From NCBI RefSeq assembly GCF_907164915.1, contig NC_061862.1, forward strand, positions 143,273,913 through 143,337,912: 64,000 nucleotides of DNA, in the 5' to 3' direction. The notes beneath the pieces are model-generated. The model did not search any database and was not told where the DNA came from. It worked only from the letters and a program-made list of their open reading frames with translations. Each line of letters opens with the position of its first letter. Within the stretch, counting starts at the first letter, position 1. Position numbers and translations under genes: made by a program. This stretch comes from Impatiens glandulifera (lineage: Eukaryota; Streptophyta; Magnoliopsida; Ericales; Balsaminaceae). Below, one piece after another: positions 57,962-64,000 of the stretch.

Positions 57962-60900
57962 ATGGTGGAGTCTTCAAAAGGGGCGTCAACTCCTTCGTCA
58001 TCCTGGACGAGGACACCGATGTCGAATTTGAAGTTTGCGGTGGAAATCTTTGATGGAACTGGTCATTTCGGCATGTGGCAAGGTGAGGTTCTAGATTGTC
58101 TTTTTCAGTAGGGTCTAGATGTTGCTATTGAGGTCGGAAAGCCAGATGGTATAGAAGAAAAAGAGTGGAGTATCATGAATCGGTTGGCGTGCGGAACAAT
58201 TCGATCGTGCCTGTCCAGAGAGCAGAAGTATGCTGTGAAGAATGAAACTTCTGCATAGAAACTGTGGCAAGCATTGGAGGATAAATTTCTGAAGAAGAGT
58301 GGTCAGAATAAGCTCCTTATAAAGAAGCGGTTGTTCCGGTTTGATTACCAATCAGGTACTACTATGAATGAACACATTACTAAGTTTAATGAATTAGTAG
58401 TAGATCTGTTAAACCTTGACGTTAAGTTTGAGGATGAAGATCTTGCGTTGATGTTGCTATCGTCCCTTCCTGATGAATTTGAACACTTAGAAACACCATT
58501 ACTTCATGAGAAGGGAAATGTCTCTTTTGATGCTGTAAGTTTTGCTTTATATAGTCATGAATTGAGAAAGCAGGATAAAAGGAAAAACAAAGTAGGTACA
58601 GCAGATGAAGCATTGATGGTCAGGGGCCGTCACCAGAGCAAATCAAAAGGGAAAGGAAGAAGATCTGAAAGTAGAGTTGCCAAATATGAATGTGCTTTCT
58701 GTCGTGAAAAAGGACATTGGAAGATTAACTGCCCAAAGTTGAAGAAGAAAGAGAAAGATTCTGAATATGCAAATGTTGTAGAAAACAAAGGTGATGCAGA
58801 TTTAGAATACTCTTTATCGATTTCACACACAACATCACATCCTGATGCGTGGATATTGGACTCAGCCTGCACTTATCATATGACACCAGTTCGAAAGTGG
58901 TTCTTTGACTTTAAGGAGCTAGATGGTGGAGTTGTTTACATGGGAGATGCTAATACATGTAAAATAAAAGGGTAGGTTCAATCAAGCTGGGGAATGATGA
59001 CGGATCCACCAGAATTATTAGAGATGTTCGGTACATACCGAATATGAAAAAGAATCTCATTTCTTTGGGGGCCTTGGAGTCGAAAGGCCTACATGTGAAA
59101 TTAGAAAATGGAGTTCTTAGGGTAATATCTGAAGCGCTAGTGATGTTGAAAGCTATCAGGAAGAGTAATAATTTGTATTACTATCAAGGTAGTACAGTTA
59201 ATGGGACATCATGTGTATCAACTTCCGGGAGCAGTAAGGAGTTAGAGGCAACAAAACTATGGCATATGCGATTGGGACATGCTGGTGAGAAATCTATGAA
59301 AACTCTTGTCAAGCAAGGATTGTTGAAATGTACAAAAGTTTGTAAGTTAGATTTTTGTGAACATTGTATTCTGGGAAAACAAAGGCGAGTAAAATTTGGC
59401 ACTGCTATCCATAACACCAAGGGTATTTTGGATTATGTGCATTCAGATGTCTGGGGACCTGCCAAGACTCCTTCTCTTGGAGGTAGACATTATTTTGTTA
59501 CTTTTATTGATGATTTTTCCAGAAGAGTTTGGGTGTTTACTATGAAGAACAAAGATGAAGTTTTTGAGATTTTTCTTAAATGGAAAACTCTAGTTGAAGA
59601 CGAGTCAGGAAGAAAGATCAAAGTTCTCTAGACTGATAACGGTGGAGAATACAAGAATGATCCATTCAAGAAGTTATGCCAAGAGTGTGGCATAGTTCGA
59701 CACTTCACAGTCAGAAAAACACCACAGCAGAATGGAGTATCGGAACATATGAACAGTACATTGGTGGAGAAAGTTCAATGTATGTTGTCTAATGCTGGGT
59801 TAGACATAAAATTTTGGGCAGAAGTTGTGTCATACGCTCAATATTTGGTAAATCGCCTACCATCATCTGCACTTGGTGGCAAGACTCCATTAGAGGTATG
59901 GTCTGGAAAACCTGCAATTGATTATGATTCTTTTCATATTTTTGGTTCTACAATATATTATCATGGAGTTGAATCAAATTTGGATCCACGAGGAAAGAAG
60001 GCTCTTTTTATGGGATTACTACAAGAGTTAAAGAATATTGCCTCTAGTGTTTGGATGCAAAGAAAACCATTATCACTAGAGATGTTACTTTTGATGATTA
60101 TTCAATGTTGAATAAGGTAACACCAGACAAGATTGATTGTACTCCGCAACATGTGGAGTTTGAGCAGATAAAGATAAGCCAAACTATAAGTGACTCTCCG
60201 ACGACAGACGAAGAGTTAAATGAGGAAGAGGTTCTGACCCAATAACCTTCAGAACAACGTGAATCAATTGCTGTAAACAGGCCAAGACGAATTACTTAAA
60301 AAACCAGGTCGGTTTGTTGACATGGCGGCCTATGCACTTTTAGTCGTATATGATGTTCCATCGACCTTTTCAGATGTCAGTCGAAGTACTGAAAATGGAA
60401 AAAGGAGAGGTGTTATGGAAGATGAGATGCAATCTCTTTAGAAGAATGAGACATGCAAGTTGACGCATCTACGAAAAGGGAAGAAAGCTATTGGTTGTAA
60501 ATGGATCACTGCTAAGAAAGAAGGATTTCCTGAAAAGTTTGATGTTCGCTACAAGGAAAAATTGGTAGCTAAAAACTACGCTCAGAAGGAAGGAGGTGAT
60601 TATAATGAGGTACTTTCTCCTATTGTTAAACACTCTTCCATTGGAATTTTGTTGGCCTTGGTAGCGCAAATGAATTTGGAGCTAGCTCAACCACATGTGA
60701 AGACCGCAGACATACACGGTCATTTGAACGAGGAAATCTACATTTATCAACCATATGGATTCAAAGTTGCTGATAAAGAAAATTGGGTTTGCAAGTTGAA
60801 CAGATCATTGTACAGGTTGAAGCAATCGTCGAGACAATGGTACAAGCAACTTGACAAGTTTATGATGGAGCACAAGTACACAAGAAGCAAATTCAGTTCA

Positions 60901-61095
60901 TATGTGTATTTGTGCAAATTGCAAGATGAGTCTTACATCTATCTACTCTTGTACGTTGATGATATGTTGATAGCATCAAAGAGCCAATATGAAGTTGATA
61001 AATTGAAGGCTCAATTGGGTAAAGAGTTCGAGATGAAAGACATGGGGAAAACCAAATCTAATTGTTTAGATTTGGTAAACATCTTCCGCGTTTGA
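57962..61095 (+). pseudogene. Nested Copia gag-pol, RNase H deleted
   Basis: The ATG at 57962 (MVESSKGASTPSSS) opens gag with FDGTGHFGMWQGEV, IKKRLFRFDYQSGTTMNEHI and CCHC CAFCREKGHWKINC (about 58690); protease DAWILDSACTYHMT; pre-integrase LWHMRLGHAGEKSM; integrase HSDVWGPAKTPS, TDNGGEY and TPQQNGVSEHM; RT with LYRLKQSSRQWYKQL and an intact YVDD near 60955. Lesions include TAGs in gag near 58109 and 58257, a frame shift near 58972 after the protease, a stop just before TDNGGEY (59629-59631), a frame shift near 60015 and stops at 60243 and 60439. RT ends abruptly near 61060 (EMKDMGKTKSN), and the purine tract follows within about 120 bases, so RNase H has been deleted. Confidence 0.9.
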
Positions 61096-61187
61096 GTCGG
61101 CGCTGAAGAGCGCCAATTGGAAGCACTGAAGGTTTATTTTTTTAATATTGAAGATTGGTATTTGGATATTGTGCCAAGCTGGAGATT

Positions 61188-61516
61188 TGTTGTTTTTGGC
61201 ACAATTAGAATCCCACATCGGAAGATGATGGGAGTGAAAGAAGTTTCTTAGTATATAAAAGAAACTATATTCATAATTAGAATAAATCCCACATCGGAAG
61301 ATGATGGGAGTTGGGGAAGTTTCTTAGTGTATAAAAGAAACTCTCCCCTCTTTGGTTTATTGCACGCAATATTTGTATCTCTTCTTCCTTATTAATTGAT
61401 AGCCTTAGTGCTCGGAGACGTAGACAACATTTTGGCCGAACTCCGTTATCAAATTCTGTTAGTGTTCTTTCAGTTTGTTTTCTTCCTTTGTGTTTCTGTC
61501 AGGGTTTTTCCTAACA
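61188..61516 (+). repeat. Right LTR of the nested Copia (329 bp)
   Basis: It matches the left LTR nearly base for base, including the internal duplication, and is preceded by the purine-rich AAGCTGGAGATT. It ends CCTAACA directly before TATGT. Confidence 0.95.
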
Positions 61517-61521
61517 TATGT

Positions 61522-63691
61522 TGTGATTTATTCACGGCACGATTTTCCGATTGTCATTTCGATGAAATGATATTACCAACATTAAAAGGGGAAAATAAGC
61601 AGTTGGAAAATGAAATAATATGGCGTGAGTTATCATTAGCTCATTATGATCCTCGTATAAACCAATCTGAACTTGAAGTTCGGAAAATTATTCTCTTGCA
61701 AAATTTAGAAAAATCAATTGCCAGATGCTTTTACTAACCCTAAGAAAGATACAAAATCCTATATTTAAGCTGCAAATGTTCCAATTAGGATTGATGTCCC
61801 TGAAGGACAACCCATTATTGCTAACGAGTCTAAACTACAAGTGAAGTGTGACAGACCAGTCGATTCCAAATATAAAAATCCTAGAAAAAGAAAATAAGCT
61901 CAAATTGAGAAAACAATTACTCTAAAAGAGTACCAGTCATCGAAAAAATGATTTTAGAGGAATCACATGTACCTAAAAATGAAGATATCTCTATAAACTA
62001 ATTTTTTACTAAAAAAGATAGAATCGAGATGAAACTGACACCGATGCAATTTTTTCATATGTTATAGCATGCGATATTATTAATGAAGATGAGGATATTG
62101 AACCAAAGTCTGTAGAAGAATGCAAACGGAGAAATAATTGACCAAAATGGAAAGATGCGATTGAAGCTAAATTAAAATCGCTCGCAAAACATAAAGTTTT
62201 TTGACCTGTCGTCCGTACCCCGAAGGTATTAAACCGATCGGTTATAAATGGGTATTTAAAAGAAAAGAAATTAGAAAAATGAAATTATTAGATATAAGAC
62301 ACGACTTGTAGCCTAGGGATTCTCGCAAAGACCTGGTATTGATTATGAGGAGATATATTCTCCTGTGGTGGATGCAACAATATTTAGATATTTGATAAAT
62401 TTATCAATACACGAGAAGTTGCAGATGAAATTAATGAATGTTGTTACGGCATATTTATATGGCTCCCTTAAGAACAACATATACATGAAACTCACTAAAG
62501 GATTTAAAATGCCTGAAGCATGTAGTTCAGATCGTCGAGACCTTTACTTTGTTAAATTATGCATATCTCTATATGGATTGAAACAATCTGAACTTATGTT
62601 GTATAAACTTCTTAGTGAATATTTGTTAAAGAATGGATTTCAAAATGATTCAATATGTTCATGTGTGTTTATCAAGAGATCTGGATCACAATTTGTAATA
62701 ATTGCAATTTATGTGGACGATCCGAATATTATTGGAACAACATATGAACTATATGTAAATTTTGATTATCTCAAGAAAGAACTTGAGATGAAAGATCTCA
62801 GGAAAACAAAATTATGTATTGGATTGAAACTTGATCATTTAGAGAATAAAATTTTTGTCCATCAATCTACTTATACATCAAAAGTACTAAAAAAATTTAT
62901 GGATAAAGCACATCGCTTGAGTAGTCCAATGATCGTGAGATCGCTTGATATAAATAAAGATCCATTAGATGAAGAATTAATTGGTTCTAAAGTACCATAT
63001 CTCAATGCTATTGGAGCGTTAATGTATCTAGCTAGTCATACTAGACCCGATATATCATTTGTAGTAAATTACTAGCGAGATATAGTTCTTCACCGACAAA
63101 GAGACATTGGAATGGAGTTAAACATATTTTTCGGTACTTTCAAAGAACTATGGACATGAGATTATATTATCCATATGTATGTGAAGCTATATTGATTGGT
63201 ACACAAATGCAATATATTTATCTGATCTTCATAATGGTATGTCTCAAATGGTTTACGTATTCACATATGGTGGTACAACTATATAATGGAGATCTATTAA
63301 ACAAACAATTATTGTTATATCTACAAATTATTCAGAGATCATATCTATTCATGAAGTAAGTCGAAAATGTGTGTGGTTGAAATCAATTATGCATCACATT
63401 CGAGAATCATGTGGTTTATTACTAAATAAGAATTCTCCAACAATTTTATACGAGGATAATGCTGCTTGTATTGCAAAATTAAAGGAAAGTTATATTAAAG
63501 GCGGTAGAATGAAACACATATCACCAAAATTCTTTTTCAGTCATGATCTCCCGAAGAAAGGTGATATTGATGTTCATCAAATTCGTTCATCAGATAATCT
63601 AGTAGATCTATTTACAAAGGCATTGCCTACTACGACCTTTGAAAAACTAGTGTATAAAATTGGCATTCAGAGATTCAAGAGTATAAAGTGA
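61522..63691 (+). pseudogene. Outer Copia linker, reverse transcriptase and RNase H remnants
   Basis: After the nested element the outer pol resumes with LFTARFSDCHFDEMILPTL (61530 on), EVRKIILLQNLEKSI, then RT at about 62200-63075 with PIGYKWVFKRKEI-like sequence, LYGLKQSELMLYKLL and YVDDPNIIGT, and RNase H with ILYEDNAACIAKLKE, KHISPKFFFSHDL and DLFTKALPTTTFEKLV. Frames change several times. Comparing both sides of the insertion, a stretch of the linker coding sequence between RGYM and LFTARF appears to be missing. Confidence 0.85.
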
Positions 63692-63826
63692 TGTTAAAAT
63701 GAGGGGGAGTATAATCCCACTAAGCATACATAATGCACTTTTTTCCCTTCACCAAGGTTTTATCCCACTGGGTTTTTCTAGTAAGGTTTTTAATGAGGCA
63801 ATATGCAAATGGCATCTAAGGGGGAG
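63692..63826 (+). other. Outer Copia 3' leader with two purine tracts
   Basis: ATGAGGGGGAGTATAAT (about 63700) and TAAGGGGGAGTATT (63817-63830) both look like polypurine tracts, flanking a CCTTCACCAAGGTTTTATCCC-like stretch. The second lies against the right LTR and is the likely plus-strand primer. Confidence 0.7.
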
Positions 63827-64000
63827 TATTATAAAAATAATAATAAATGGATGTCATTATATATGACCTTTGGTCTTTCATATTTCATCATTAATAAAAA
63901 CCTTTTATTTTGTATTCTACATTTATTACTCTTTGTTTTTAGTCCTATAAATATAGGACATATATGGTATGTTGTAATGTGACTCATTCGATAAGTAATA
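63827..64000 (+). repeat. Right LTR of the outer Copia (cut by window end)
   Basis: It begins TATTATAAAAATAATAATAA and aligns with the first 170 bases or so of the left LTR at 54777. The remainder lies outside the window. Confidence 0.8.

Larger units (their letters stand above)
57597..61521 (+). mobile_element. Nested Tork-like Copia with TATGT target duplications
   Basis: The element proper is 57602-61516 (3.9 kb). Its LTRs are 57602-57929 and 61188-61516, with tips TGTTGTTTTTGG and CCYAACA. The perfect 5-bp duplication TATGT flanks it at 57597-57601 and 61517-61521. It has a standard primer-binding site, gag-pol with several lesions, and a purine-rich tract before the right LTR. The LTRs differ by about ten substitutions plus one indel (roughly 3%). 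RNase H is deleted, so it cannot complete reverse transcription unaided. Confidence 0.95.
54777..64000 (+). mobile_element. Old outer Copia (runs off the window end), host of a nested Copia
   Basis: A left LTR (54777-55002), gag-pol remnants (55165-57601 and 61522-63691), purine tracts and the start of the right LTR (63827 onward) lie in order on the plus strand, interrupted by another Copia at 57602-61516. The two LTR segments differ at nearly a fifth of positions by eye, and the coding region is full of stops. So it is much older than the element inside it. The last part of the right LTR and any target duplication lie beyond the window. Confidence 0.88.

Overview
This window looks like nuclear DNA from a flowering plant, probably a eudicot. 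It is strongly A/T-rich, has GT-AG introns, and is dominated by plant transposons: Ty1/copia of Tork-like and Ale/Retrofit-like types, a Mutator-like element, a hAT relic and LINE fragments. The two host genes also belong to plant families, an oligopeptide transporter (OPT) and a subfamily XII-type LRR receptor kinase. The species cannot be named from the sequence alone.

Layout. 1-2007: A/T-rich intergenic DNA with a GAGCTCG-rich patch at the start. 2008-6125: two head-to-head Copia fragments, one with its LTR. 6126-13352: intergenic. 13457-17298: a six-exon OPT transporter, the only clearly intact host gene. 18112-19260: a LINE relic and a Copia LTR remnant. 22990-28214: a structurally complete Tork-like Copia with 501-bp LTRs and AATTA target duplications, disabled by three in-frame stops. 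28315-28710: an exon-like CACTA transposase tail. 31633-34694: an LRR receptor kinase broken by one stop codon. 34864-35095: a LINE RT fragment. 35451-35883: a 310-bp-spaced direct repeat with a SINE-like A/B-box segment between the copies. 36877-45263: an 8.4-kb MULE. 48190-50929: a truncated Ale/Retrofit-like Copia. 51667-52892: a 1.2-kb hAT relic with TIRs and an 8-bp target duplication. 53740-54288: a duplicated TA-repeat block. 54777 to the window end: an old Copia with a younger Copia (57602-61516) inserted into it, flanked by TATGT.

The most interesting object is the MULE. It has about 100-bp TIRs, a MuDR-type transposase gene reading right, and a DUF1985 plus Ulp1-like cysteine protease gene reading left (the Kaonashi-type arrangement). 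Its non-coding parts (transposase intron 1, the space between the two genes, an intron of the protease gene and the protease-side leader) carry arrays of one 19-bp repeat family, with unit AAGTACTTAACGAAACGAT and variants containing TTTCGCGAA. I saw no copy outside the element. A separate six-unit 21-bp array begins one base after the transposase stop codon. Both MULE genes carry inactivating lesions.

Timing can be read from nesting and LTR divergence counted by eye: about 2% for the complete Copia, about 3% for the inner nested Copia, and nearly 20% for the outer one. Ages in years would need a species-specific substitution rate.
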